NCBI RefSeq assembly: GCF_003319175.1
Contig: NZ_QOHK01000001.1
Span: forward strand, 496,001-560,000
Source: Blastococcus sp. TF02-8
Lineage (GTDB): Bacteria > Actinomycetota > Actinomycetes > Mycobacteriales > Geodermatophilaceae
Length of the DNA: 64,000 nucleotides
Reading direction: 5' to 3'
Shown here: positions 8,889 through 19,428 of the stretch, piece by piece
How positions within the stretch are numbered: position 1 is the stretch's first letter
Layout of the letters: each line of letters opens with the position of its first letter
The notes under the pieces: generated by a model
Told to the model about the DNA's origin: nothing
What the model saw: only the letters and a program-made list of their open reading frames with translations
Database searches by the model: none
Program-made: the position numbers and the translations under genes

Positions 8889-9434
8889 TCACCCGGGCTC
8901 GTGGATCGCCAGCTCCGCCGTGGTCCGGTACCGGAGGACGCCGAGGGGGTACCGGCTGGCGGCCACGAGGTACACCCGCAGGTCGGCCGCCGAGGCCAGT
9001 CGTGCGGTGTCGATGACCGACCGGAACGACACCGCCTCCTGGCCGATGCTCGGCTGGTCGCGGTAGACGAAGGGCAGCGGCAGCAGCGCGTGCGCCCCGT
9101 CGGGCGCGTAGTCCTCCTCGTCGGCGCGCGCCCGGACGAGTGCGTCCAGCCGGCCGCCCGACGCCGAGGTGCGCCCCGCGTCCCCGAGCGCCGCGAGCAT
9201 CTGCGGGAGGCTCTCCCCCGCCGGTCCCACGACCAGGCAGAGGTAGTGGATCCGCTTGGGGAAGCGGCCCCGGTTCTCCACGGTCGTGAGCGCGGTGAGC
9301 ACCGAGCGCTTGCCCCGCTCGAGCCACTCGAGCGTCAGCTCCATGTGCGTGTGGGCGATCAGCGAGAGACCGACGTTCCCGAAGAACGCCACCGCACCGA
9401 GCACACCCCCGAGGACCGCGACGACGTCCTTCAC
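8889..9434 (-). CDS. Hypothetical protein with N-terminal membrane anchor
   Basis: I do not recognise this 181-residue protein. Residues 4-28 form one hydrophobic segment (VVAVLGGVLGAVAFFGNVGLSL). The remainder is soluble with mixed alpha/beta character and no Cys pair, nucleotide-binding or catalytic motif I can name. The start is a GTG (AGGTGAAGGAC). It lies 24 nt downstream of a 34-aa membrane peptide gene and probably shares its transcript. It ends 10 bp from the DUF2235 gene, tail to tail. Confidence 0.6.
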   Translation of the reverse strand: MKDVVAVLGGVLGAVAFFGNVGLSLIAHTHMELTLEWLERGKRSVLTALTTVENRGRFPKRIHYLCLVVGPAGESLPQMLAALGDAGRTSASGGRLDALVRARADEEDYAPDGAHALLPLPFVYRDQPSIGQEAVSFRSVIDTARLASAADLRVYLVAASRYPLGVLRYRTTAELAIHEPG

Positions 9435-9458
9435 CTGGCGGTTCCCGGCGCCCGCGGC

Positions 9459-9563
9459 TCAGAGCAGCCAGATGATCAGGAGGACCAGTCCGGTCACGAT
9501 GCCGAGGACGACCAGGACGGCGACGACCGCCAGCGCGATGATCGGGCCAGAGCTCGCGGACAT
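9459..9563 (-). CDS. 34-aa single-span membrane peptide
   Basis: This is a complete short frame, ATG to TGA, encoding MSASSGPIIALAVV followed by an almost unbroken run of Ala/Val/Leu/Ile and ending IIWLL. A single transmembrane helix fills nearly the whole peptide. The hydrophobic composition is unlike the Arg/Pro-rich products of random high-G+C frames. GGTGA lies close upstream of the ATG. It precedes the 181-aa anchored protein by 24 nt, suggesting a two-gene unit. Function unknown. Confidence 0.5.
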   Translation of the reverse strand: MSASSGPIIALAVVAVLVVLGIVTGLVLLIIWLL

Positions 9564-9722
9564 GACTCACCGTCCCGGCAGCGGGCCGCGATCGGTCGCA
9601 GCCTGTCGATGCGATCCGGACGGGTGACGCTAGCGCGGGCGGCGCGCCGCCCGCGACGGGTTCCGGCGCGGCCGTCTCGACCGATCAGCACCGAAGCTCT
9701 GTCCGAAGGGTGCGGCCGGTTC

Positions 9723-9728
9723 TACCGT
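9723..9728 (+). promoter_or_regulatory. -10 box TACCGT, leaderless promoter of methyltransferase
   Basis: TACCGT ends 6 nt before the ATG at 9735, and no ribosome-binding sequence is present. This is the typical arrangement for a leaderless transcript. Confidence 0.5.
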
Positions 9729-9734
9729 CGGCCG

Positions 9735-10541
9735 ATGGCGCACGACGTCGAGTTCACCGGGTCGGTCCCGGAGCTCTACGAGCGGCTGATGGTCCCGATG
9801 ATCTTCACCGAGCCCGCGGCCTCCCTGGCGCGTCGCGTCGCGTCGGCCGCGCCCGCCCGGATCGTGGAGACCGCTGCCGGAACGGGGGTGCTCACCGCCG
9901 CGCTGCTCGACGCCTGCCCTGGCGCCGAGGTGCTCGCGACGGACGTGCACCAGCCGATGCTGGATCGCGCCGAGTCGACCATCGGGACCAGCGACCGGGT
10001 CCGCTTCCAGCAGGCCGACGCACTCGACCTCCCGGTGGACGATGCGTGGTGCGACGTCGTGGTCTGCCAGTTCGGGGTCATGTTCTTCCCCGACCGGGTC
10101 CGCGGCCACCGGGAAGCGCACCGGGTGCTGCGCCCGGGAGGGTCCCTGGTCCTCGCCGTGTGGGAGTCGCTCGCGACGAACGACTTCGCCCGCGTGGTCG
10201 ACCAGGCCCTGCGGGAGCTGACCGGGGACGACTCCCTCGACTTCATGGCACGGGTTCCGCACGGCTACGCCGACACGGCCCGCATCGAGGACGACGTGCT
10301 GCAGGCCGGCTTCGCCTCCCTGACGATCGAGCAGGTCCGCGGTACGAGCACCGCCACGGCCGACGACGCAGCCGTCGCCTACTGCCAGGGAACCCCGCTG
10401 CGCGCCGCGATCGAGGCCCATCCCAGGGTGTCGCTGGTCGAGGCGACGCGGATCGCGGCCGAGGCCCTGCGTCGGGAGTTCGGGCCGGGGGTGATGACCG
10501 GGCGCACCGGCTGGATCGAGGCCGCAGCCGTGGCGCACTGA
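9735..10541 (+). CDS. Class I SAM-dependent methyltransferase
   Basis: This 268-residue protein has the class I Rossmann motifs VETAAGTGVLTAALL (motif I, about residues 39-53), VLATDVHQPMLDRA (motif II acidic residue), QADALDLPVDDAWCDVVVCQFG (motifs III-IV) and HRVLRPGGSLVLAVWE (motif V). This is the UbiE/Methyltransf_11 pattern. The substrate is not predictable. The start is set by the leaderless -10 box and by the first domain-like residues; the frame extends upstream antisense to the 181-aa gene and is not coding there. Confidence 0.88.
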   Translation: MAHDVEFTGSVPELYERLMVPMIFTEPAASLARRVASAAPARIVETAAGTGVLTAALLDACPGAEVLATDVHQPMLDRAESTIGTSDRVRFQQADALDLPVDDAWCDVVVCQFGVMFFPDRVRGHREAHRVLRPGGSLVLAVWESLATNDFARVVDQALRELTGDDSLDFMARVPHGYADTARIEDDVLQAGFASLTIEQVRGTSTATADDAAVAYCQGTPLRAAIEAHPRVSLVEATRIAAEALRREFGPGVMTGRTGWIEAAAVAH

Positions 10542-10578
10542 CCCTCGCGCGCAGCCCGGCCTCCAGGGGGCACGATCT

Positions 10579-10795
10579 CTACGTCTCGAAGACGGGTGGC
10601 AACGGTCCCACGTCGCGCGCTTCCACCGGGATGGACCGGACGAGGTCCGCAGGCAGCTCGTCCGCGCGGGGGGCCAAGGTCCCACGCGATCCACTCCAGG
10701 GCCAGGTCCGGCTCGCAGACCCTCAGCATCTCCTCGGCCTTCGCGGCGCACTCGGCCGAGAGGAAGGCGGATGCCTCTGCCAGGAGGAGGCGCAC
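10579..10795 (-). pseudogene. Short hypothetical gene with probable 1-nt frameshift
   Basis: From a GTG at 10795 the frame reads VRLLLAEASAFLSAECAAKAEEML and on to LALEWIAWDLGPP, then meets the G6 run 10668-10673 (C6 on the coding strand). Removing one base continues as ADELPADLVRSIPVEARDVG and stops at TAG 10581-10579, giving 71 residues with ordinary amino-acid composition. Without the change the frame becomes Arg/Gly/Pro-rich and runs antisense into the methyltransferase. I do not recognise the protein. The start codon is uncertain because no good ribosome site is visible. Confidence 0.4.
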
Positions 10796-11013
10796 AGCGC
10801 TGCTCGTGCGCTCGGACCCTGGATCTCCCCGCCGCCCCCACCGCATTCCGCACACCTTGCCCGCCCCGACCTGCGCCCGACAACGGGTTGCGCCCACATC
10901 GTCGTCGCCAGGTCCACGGCGTCCTCGAGCGGGCGCGTCGAGGCAGTCGGCAACCACGGGGCGGGTGACGTCGCGACGACTCCGGACTCCGGAGGCGCAC
11001 GCAACGAACGGCC

Positions 11014-11019
11014 TAGGGT
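11014..11019 (+). promoter_or_regulatory. -10 box TAGGGT, leaderless promoter of quinone oxidoreductase
   Basis: TAGGGT ends 6 nt before the ATG at 11026; no ribosome-binding site is present. Confidence 0.55.
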
Positions 11020-11025
11020 CACGGC

Positions 11026-11997
11026 ATGCGTGCTGTGCAGATCACCCGCTTCGGCGGGCCCGAGGTCCTCGACGTCGTCGACATCCCGGAGCCGGAGGCC
11101 GCTCCGGGGCAGAAGCTCTACGACGTCTCCGCCGCCGGCATCAACTTCGCCGACACCCACCAGATCGAGAACAGCTACCTCGCCGAGCAGAAGCTGCCGC
11201 TGACCCCCGGCGCGGAGTTCGTCGGCACCCCGGTCGGTGGGGGTCAGCGGGTCGTTGGCCTGCTCGACGGCGGCGGCTACGCGGAGAAGGTCGCCGCGCA
11301 CGACTTCCTCACCTGGGCCGTGCCCGACGGCGTCACCGACGAGCAGGCGCTGGCCGTCGTCCTCCAGGGCTCCACCGCCTGGCACCTGCTGCGCACCAGC
11401 GCCCACCTGGCCGAGGGCGAGACCGTCGTCGTCATCGCCGGTGCCGGTGGCGTCGGATCGCTGGCCGTGCAGCTGGCCCGCCGGTGGGGCGCCGGGCGGG
11501 TCATCGCCACCGCCTCCTCCCCCGAGAAGCGGAAGCTCGCCGAGGAGCTCGGCGCGCACGCCACCGTCGACCCGGCGCTGGCCGACGAGGACCCCAAGGC
11601 GTTCACCGGGGCGCTCCGCGAGGCCAACGGCGGCAAGCCGGTCGACATCGTGCTGGAGATGACCGGCGGCAACGTCTTCGCCGGGTCACTGTCCGCCCTG
11701 GCCCCCTTCGGCCGGCTGGTCGCCTACGGCATGGCCGCACGCCAGGAGACCCGCGCCGTGCCCCCGGGCATGCTCATGCAGAAGAGCCGCGCCGTCATCG
11801 GCTTCTGGCTGGCGCACTGCATGGCCCGCCCGCAGATGATGGACGCCGCCATGACCGACCTGCTGGCCCTCGTCGACGCCGGCGACCTGAAGCCGGTGGT
11901 CGGCGGCCGCTACCCGCTCTCCGAGGTCGCCCGGGCGCACGAGGACCTGCTCGCCCGACGCACCACCGGCAAGCTCGTCCTCGACCCGAGCCGGTAG
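11026..11997 (+). CDS. Zinc-free MDR-family NADPH:quinone oxidoreductase
   Basis: This 323-residue protein aligns end to end with quinone oxidoreductases of the medium-chain dehydrogenase superfamily. It begins MRAVQITRFGGPEVL, has the catalytic-domain AAGINFADTH, and has the Rossmann loop AGAGGVGSLAVQLA near residues 138-151. It ends RTTGKLVLDP, the usual last motif. No structural or catalytic Cys/His zinc ligands are visible, as expected for this branch. It is monocistronic, with its own promoter and terminator. Confidence 0.9.
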   Translation: MRAVQITRFGGPEVLDVVDIPEPEAAPGQKLYDVSAAGINFADTHQIENSYLAEQKLPLTPGAEFVGTPVGGGQRVVGLLDGGGYAEKVAAHDFLTWAVPDGVTDEQALAVVLQGSTAWHLLRTSAHLAEGETVVVIAGAGGVGSLAVQLARRWGAGRVIATASSPEKRKLAEELGAHATVDPALADEDPKAFTGALREANGGKPVDIVLEMTGGNVFAGSLSALAPFGRLVAYGMAARQETRAVPPGMLMQKSRAVIGFWLAHCMARPQMMDAAMTDLLALVDAGDLKPVVGGRYPLSEVARAHEDLLARRTTGKLVLDPSR

Positions 11998-12014
11998 CCC
12001 GGCTCGACCCTCGC

Positions 12015-12058
12015 GGGCTGACGTCCGGCCGCGTCACGGCGCGGCTGGACGTCGGCCC
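12015..12058 (+). terminator. Hairpin terminator after quinone oxidoreductase
   Basis: Two 19-nt arms (12015-12033 and 12040-12058) surround a 6-nt loop. The two imperfect positions pair as G-U only in plus-strand RNA, pointing to rightward termination. No T-tract follows. It separates convergent transcripts. Confidence 0.6.
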
Positions 12059-12103
12059 GTGCGGCTTGACCCACGGAGCGGCCGTCGGCACGACCGGTGC
12101 CGC

Positions 12104-13060
12104 TCAGACGAGCCGGTTGGTCCAGAACAGGCTGAGCACCGCCCCGACCAGGACGACGAGGACGCCGGCCCGCACGAACCACGGGCTGATGTCCTTGGGT
12201 TCGGTCGTGTAGCCGATCTGGCTGCCCAGGTCCTTGTAGACCGCCTCCAGCTCGGCCGCGCTCGCCGCCTCGCTGAAGCTGCCACCCGTCTCGTCCGCGA
12301 TCTGCTCCAGGGAGCCGCGGTCGACCGGCACCGGCACGTTCTCCCCCTCGATGTCGAGGGTGCCGTAGTCGGTGCCGAACGCGATCGTGGAGACCGGCAC
12401 CCCGGCCGCTCGGGCCGCGTCGATCGCCTGGGTGTTCGCCCGGCCGACGGTGTTGGAGCCGTCGGAGAGCAGCACGATCCGCGCCGGGGGCAGCTCCTCC
12501 CCCGAGCTCTCCAGCGACGCCTGGAAGTTCTCGATCGCCGAGAGCGAGGTGAAGATCGCCTCACCGATCGCCGTCGCCTCGGCCAGGTCGAGGTTGTCGA
12601 TCGCCACCGCCACCTGACCGCGGTCCGTCGTCGGCGGCACGACGGTCGTCGCCGTCCCGGCGAAGGACACCAGCCCCAGGTTGATCCGCTCGGGCAGCAC
12701 GTCGACGAAGTCCGTCGCCGCCCGCTTCATCACCGCGAACCGGGTCGGCTCGACGTCCTTGGCCTCCATGGAGAGGGAGACGTCGACGGCCATGATCACG
12801 GTCGCCTTCTCCCGCGGGACCCGTACCTCCGTGCTGGGCACGGCGAGCGAGACGACCAGCACGGCCAGGCCGAGCGCCACGATGCCGAAGGCGAGGTGCC
12901 GCTTCCAGCCGGGCCGCTTGGGCACGAGCGTGCCGAGCAGCGCCACGTTGGTGAACCGGGCGGCGTAGGCCTTCCGGCGCAGCTGCAGCAGCACGTAGAC
13001 GCCCACGAGCAGTGCGACAACCAGCAGCGCCAGCAGCCACCACGGGGACTGGAAGGTCAT
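12104..13060 (-). CDS. VWA-domain membrane protein (BatA-like)
   Basis: This 318-residue protein has an N-terminal helix pair (residues 6-26 and about 58-78), then a von Willebrand factor A domain with the metal-site motif VDVSLSM near residue 88 and ILLSDGSN later. A C-terminal membrane helix ends FWTNRLV. It overlaps the DUF58 gene by 4 bp and forms the third gene of a moxR-DUF58-VWA operon, matching M. tuberculosis Rv1479-Rv1481. Such operons encode MoxR chaperone ATPases with envelope-anchored metal-binding partners. The exact client is unknown; the nearby cell-wall hydrolase suggests an envelope role. Confidence 0.9.
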   Translation of the reverse strand: MTFQSPWWLLALLVVALLVGVYVLLQLRRKAYAARFTNVALLGTLVPKRPGWKRHLAFGIVALGLAVLVVSLAVPSTEVRVPREKATVIMAVDVSLSMEAKDVEPTRFAVMKRAATDFVDVLPERINLGLVSFAGTATTVVPPTTDRGQVAVAIDNLDLAEATAIGEAIFTSLSAIENFQASLESSGEELPPARIVLLSDGSNTVGRANTQAIDAARAAGVPVSTIAFGTDYGTLDIEGENVPVPVDRGSLEQIADETGGSFSEAASAAELEAVYKDLGSQIGYTTEPKDISPWFVRAGVLVVLVGAVLSLFWTNRLV

Positions 13061-14081
13061 CGGGAGGCCCCTCCGCTGCCGGCGCGCCGGCGGTCGGCGA
13101 CGAATCGGACGACGTCCATGAGCCAGTCGCGGTCGGTCCGCAGCTGCAGGTGCCCGGCACCCGCCCGGCGCAGCGCGGCGGCCACCTGCTCGCGCTGTGC
13201 GGCGGCGCCCTCGGCGTACCGGGCGCGGAACTCCGCGTTGCCCGTGGGCACCTCGAGAGTCTGGCCGGACTCGGGGTCGACGACGGTCAGCAAGCCGACG
13301 TCGGGCAGCTCCAGCTCGCGCGGGTCGACGACCTCGACGGCGAGCAGGTCGTGGCGGGTGCCCAGCCCGCGCAGCGGCCGCTCCCAGTCGCCGTCACCCA
13401 GGAAGTCGGAGATGACGACGACGAGGCCACGCCGCCGGTGCGGGCGGCGCAGCGACTCCAGCGCCTGCGCCAGGTCGCCCCGCCGTCCTCCGGTGGCGCG
13501 GGGCGTGGCGACTACGGAGCGCAGCAACCGCTCGGCCGCCAGCCGCCCCGGCATCGCCGGGTACCGGTCGACCCGCTCCCCCGTGGTGACGACGGCGCCC
13601 AGGCGGTTGCCGCCGTGCACGGTCAGGTGACCGACGGCGGCCAGCCCGGCGATCGCCAGGTCGCGCTTCTGGCAGTTCGCGGTGCCGAAGTCCAGGCTCG
13701 CCGAGAGGTCTACGACCGCCCAGGTCTCCAGCTCCCGGTCGGCGATGGTCTCCCGCACGTGCGGCACCTGGGTGCGGGCGGTGACCGGCCAGTCCATGCG
13801 CCGGACGTCGTCCCCCGGGTGGTAGGTGCGGGAGTCACCGGCCTCGCTGCCGGAACCGGGCACCAGACCGAGGTGGTCGCCCTGGAGCAGCCCGTCCAGG
13901 CGGCGCCGCACGGTGAGCTCCAGGCGCCGGAGCAGGACGTCGGCCGGGCCGTCGGCGAACCGGGGCGGGGCACCCTCGCCCCCGGTCGCAGCCGCGGCGG
14001 ACCCCGGCGTCGCGGGGTGCAGGAGCAGCCCCGGGTGCGCGGGTGCGGCCGGGAGCGGCTCCTCCCGGCGACGGCGACGGA

Positions 14082-14085
<4 letters not shown>
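13057..14085 (-). CDS. DUF58 domain-containing protein
   Basis: This 342-residue protein has a Pro/Ala-rich N-terminus, then RRLDGLLQGDHLGLVPGSGSEAGDSRTYHPGDDVRRMDW, the classic DUF58 signature region, followed by a VWA-like half (VVDLSASLDFG, VVVISDFLGDG). It starts at GTG within the moxR stop (GTGA) and ends overlapping the VWA gene start. It is soluble here, with no membrane helix visible. It is an accessory partner of MoxR ATPases, by family knowledge. Confidence 0.9.
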
Positions 14086-15238
<1,153 letters not shown>

Positions 15239-15242
<4 letters not shown>

Positions 15243-15313
15243 GCGAGCACCTCGGGGGACGTCGTCGTGCCCGACGGTGCGGTGCTGGACGGAACGCGTG
15301 CGGACTCGCTCAC
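15239..15313 (-). CDS. Candidate 24-aa leader peptide of moxR
   Basis: The GTG at 15313 is preceded by GGGAGCCCC and begins VSESARVPSSTAPSG, ending at a TGA that overlaps the moxR GTG (GTGA). The peptide is Ser/Thr/Pro-rich. It could be a coupled upstream ORF, or the sequence could be the true N-terminus of MoxR displaced by a lost base. Evidence is limited to the ribosome site and the overlap. Confidence 0.3.
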
Positions 15314-15518
15314 GGGGCTCCCTGATCGTCCCGGGCCGGTGCCACCCCTGCGCGGAGCGACCTCGACAGGGCGGTGTCGTCCCGGCCCCTCGTCCAGTGT
15401 CCTACACGATCGGGACCCGGCCACTCGCCACGACCGACGAGTTGCGGCGGCGCCGGATCCGGACGGAATCGTCCACGGCCGGCGCGCAGGACCCCTGCCC
15501 GGGGAGCGTCCGGGCTGC

Positions 15519-15524
15519 TAGCCT
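15519..15524 (+). promoter_or_regulatory. -10 box TAGCCT of the 6C-like RNA
   Basis: TAGCCT lies 7 nt before the predicted RNA start at 15531. The -35 region is G+C-rich and gives no clear match. Confidence 0.45.
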
Positions 15525-15530
15525 TTCGGG

Positions 15531-15609
15531 TGCGTCGGGCAGCTCCCCCCGTGGCTGCCCGACGCCTCATCTCCGCCCCGCCCGTGCCCTCGGCACCGGC
15601 GGGGCTTTT
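15531..15609 (+). ncRNA. 6C-type small RNA candidate
   Basis: A perfect 11-bp hairpin (15533-15543 with 15554-15564) exposes a loop containing CCCCCC. A short spacer follows, then a long GC hairpin (about 15576-15605) directly followed by TTTT. There is no plus-strand gene for this terminator to serve, so a free-standing RNA of about 80 nt is the simplest reading. Actinobacterial 6C RNAs are defined by hairpins with C-runs in the loops followed by a terminator. Here only the first loop clearly has six Cs. It ends 21 bp from the stop of the NlpC/P60 gene, tail to tail. Confidence 0.65.
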
Positions 15610-15630
15610 CCGTCCGGAGGGTCGGGTCGC

Positions 15631-16968
15631 TCAGGCGGTCGGGCGCACGGCGCCGACGTAGCCGCGCCACCACATCGACGAGACCTTGACGACGTCGCCG
15701 CTCTGCGGGGCCTGCACCACCCGGTTGCCACCCAGGTAGATGGCCACGTGGGTGATCGACGCGGGGTTGTCCGAGTCGGTGCCCCAGAAGACCAGGTCGC
15801 CCGGCTGCAGGTCGTCGCTGGAGACCTTGGGCAGCGACGCGTACTGCGCGCGGCTGTTGCGCGGGATCGAGATGCCGGCGCGGGCGTAGGCGTACTGGGT
15901 CAGCCCGCTGCAGTCGAAGCCGACGATGCCCTCGTCCGGGTCCTGGCCGGGGCCGGGGCCGCGGGTGCCACCGCCACCCCAGGCGTAGGGGGTGCCGAGG
16001 TAGGCCATGGCGGCGTCGATCGCCCGCTGGGCCTGCGACGCGTCGCCGTCACCGGCGCTCGACGGCGGGCTGACCGGGGCGGTGCCACCGGTACGCGGCG
16101 CCGGGGCGGGAGCGGGGGCCGGGGCCGGGGCGGGCGCCGGGGTCGCGACGGCGCGGACGGCGGCCGCGCGGTCGGCAGCGGCACGGGCGCCGACGAGGGT
16201 GCTGAGCTCCTGCTGGGCGGCCTGCAGCTCGACCTCGACCTGGGCGCGCTCGGTGGCGACGGAGGCCTCCTGCGCGCGGGCGGAGATCTCGGCGGTCCGG
16301 GCGATGTCGAGGGTCGCGGCGGCCTCGGCCTGAAGCTGGTCGGCCTGGACGAGCGCGACCTGCGCCACGGTCTCGGCCTGCTGCGCCTGGGCCTCGGCGA
16401 CGGTGACCACGCCGAGCACGTCGGTGCGGTGCGTGCCGGCGGCCTCCAGCAGCGCGGCCCGCTCGATCAGCTGGCCCGGGTCGCCGGAGGTGATCAGCGC
16501 GGCGGCGCCGGGCAGGGTGCTGCCCTGCATGTAGCTGCGGCGCGCGAAGGCGACGACCTCGTCGCGGGCGACGGCCAGCTCGGCCTCCGCCTGGGCGGCA
16601 GCGGCGGCCGCGGCCTCGGCCTTCACCCGCGCCGCCTCGAACTGCTCCTGCGTGGCCTGGTACTCGTCGAGGGCCAGGGCCGCCTCGGCGCGCGCGGACT
16701 CCGCCTGCGCCTGCGCGGCGGCCAGCCGGCCGGAGAGCTCGCCCATCCGGTCGGCGACGGCGTCGGCCTGCGCCTTGGCCTGGGCGATCTGGCTGTCGCT
16801 GGGGCGCTTGGGTGCGGCGTCGGCGACGGCGGGCGTGAACCCGACGACGAACGCCGTCGCCAGGACCGTCCCTGCTACCCGCAGGGCCGTCCGACCTCCG
16901 GTGCGCTCGACCGCGCCGGACGGGGCACTGCCGGTCCCCGCCGTGCTGTTCCGCGTTCCGCTGCCCAC
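15631..16968 (-). CDS. Secreted NlpC/P60 peptidoglycan endopeptidase with coiled-coil domain (RipA-like)
   Basis: This 445-residue protein has a signal peptide (hydrophobic residues about 30-46, ending VADAAPK), 220 residues of coiled coil with VVAFARRSYMQGS and QLIERAALLEAAG, and an (Ala-Pro) linker. The C-terminal NlpC/P60 domain follows, with catalytic Cys in GFDCSGLTQYAY, His in SITHVAIYLGGNR and a downstream polar residue in VVQAPQSG. The domain cleaves peptide cross-bridges between D-Glu and the diamino acid. Its place next to moxR matches ripA/ripB-moxR1 of mycobacteria. GTG start with AGAGG 6 nt upstream. Confidence 0.93.
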   Translation of the reverse strand: MGSGTRNSTAGTGSAPSGAVERTGGRTALRVAGTVLATAFVVGFTPAVADAAPKRPSDSQIAQAKAQADAVADRMGELSGRLAAAQAQAESARAEAALALDEYQATQEQFEAARVKAEAAAAAAAQAEAELAVARDEVVAFARRSYMQGSTLPGAAALITSGDPGQLIERAALLEAAGTHRTDVLGVVTVAEAQAQQAETVAQVALVQADQLQAEAAATLDIARTAEISARAQEASVATERAQVEVELQAAQQELSTLVGARAAADRAAAVRAVATPAPAPAPAPAPAPAPRTGGTAPVSPPSSAGDGDASQAQRAIDAAMAYLGTPYAWGGGGTRGPGPGQDPDEGIVGFDCSGLTQYAYARAGISIPRNSRAQYASLPKVSSDDLQPGDLVFWGTDSDNPASITHVAIYLGGNRVVQAPQSGDVVKVSSMWWRGYVGAVRPTA

Positions 16969-17052
16969 GACTGCCTCTTCCCGACGACTCCGGGGCGCCC
17001 GGACGGGCGTCCCACAGGAGCCATCGGACCGCTGAGCGGGCCCGGTGAACCT

Positions 17053-17074
17053 TTCTCACCCCGAGGGGTGAGAA
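17053..17074 (-). terminator. Perfect 10-bp hairpin between acyl-CoA ligase and NlpC/P60 genes
   Basis: The arms 17053-17062 and 17065-17074 are exact inverted repeats with only GA between them, so the outer pairs would form around a small loop. It lies 22 nt beyond the ligase stop, consistent with a terminator lacking a U-tract; an operator for the downstream hydrolase is the alternative. Confidence 0.5.
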
Positions 17075-17095
17075 GACACGAGAGGGTGACGGGCG

Positions 17096-18631
<1,536 letters not shown>

Positions 18632-18669
18632 GCCGGCTCCCGGGTGCTGGGGACGTGGTCCCCGTCACG

Positions 18670-19428
18670 CTATCCGCGTGCGACCAGCTTCGGCAGGGCG
18701 GCGCCGATCGGCTCGCGGACGACCAGGTCGGCGACGTCGTCGTAGGGCGTGGGCTCGGCGTTGACGACGACGACCCGCGCCCCCGACCGGGCGGCGAGGT
18801 CGACCAGCCCCGCCGCAGGGTGGACGGTCAGCGAGGTGCCGACGGCGAGCAGGACGTCGCAGTCGGCCGCCGCGTCGGCCGCGGCCCCGATGACCCGCTC
18901 CTCCAGCATCTCGCCGAAGTACACCGTGGCCGACTTGAGGATGCCGCCGCAGACGCGGCACGCCGGGTCGTGCTCCCCTGCCGCGACCCGGTCCAGCGCC
19001 GCGCTCATCGGCGTCCGGTCGCCGCAGGCGGTGCAGACGACCTGGTGAACGGTGCCGTGGACCTCGAGCACCCGCTCGGGGTCGGAGCCGGCGGCCTGGT
19101 GCAGCCCGTCGATGTTCTGGGTGACAAGCGCCCGCAGCCGGCCCTGCCGCTCCAGCTCCACCAGCGCGGCGTGCCCGGCGTTGGGCCGGGGGTGGGCGTC
19201 CCGGAGGTCGCGCCGCATCAGCCACGACCGGCGGCGGACGTCCGGGTCGGCCAGGTAGTAGGAGAGCGTCACCAGCTTCTCGGCGTCCGGGTCACGGGTC
19301 CAGACACCCTTGGGCCCGCGGTAGTCGGGGATGCCGCTGTCGGTGGAGATGCCGGCGCCGGTGAGCACCGTGATGCGGGTGGCCGAGGTCAGCCAGTCGG
19401 GCAGGGGGTCGGGGACGGCGCCGGTCAC
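18670..19428 (-). CDS. SIR2-family NAD-dependent protein deacylase
   Basis: This 252-residue sirtuin has LTGAGISTDSGIPDYRG (NAD site, about residues 20-36), TQNIDGLH, the catalytic His in EVHGTVHQ (about 121), a CTAC...CRVC zinc tetrad, and VGTSLTVHPAA near the end. This is the complete SIR2 set, and the enzyme removes acyl groups from protein lysines. The GTG start at 19428 forms a GTGA overlap with the stop of the PAP2 gene, so the two are coupled. A second in-frame GTG is at 19437. Confidence 0.93.
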   Translation of the reverse strand: MTGAVPDPLPDWLTSATRITVLTGAGISTDSGIPDYRGPKGVWTRDPDAEKLVTLSYYLADPDVRRRSWLMRRDLRDAHPRPNAGHAALVELERQGRLRALVTQNIDGLHQAAGSDPERVLEVHGTVHQVVCTACGDRTPMSAALDRVAAGEHDPACRVCGGILKSATVYFGEMLEERVIGAAADAAADCDVLLAVGTSLTVHPAAGLVDLAARSGARVVVVNAEPTPYDDVADLVVREPIGAALPKLVARG

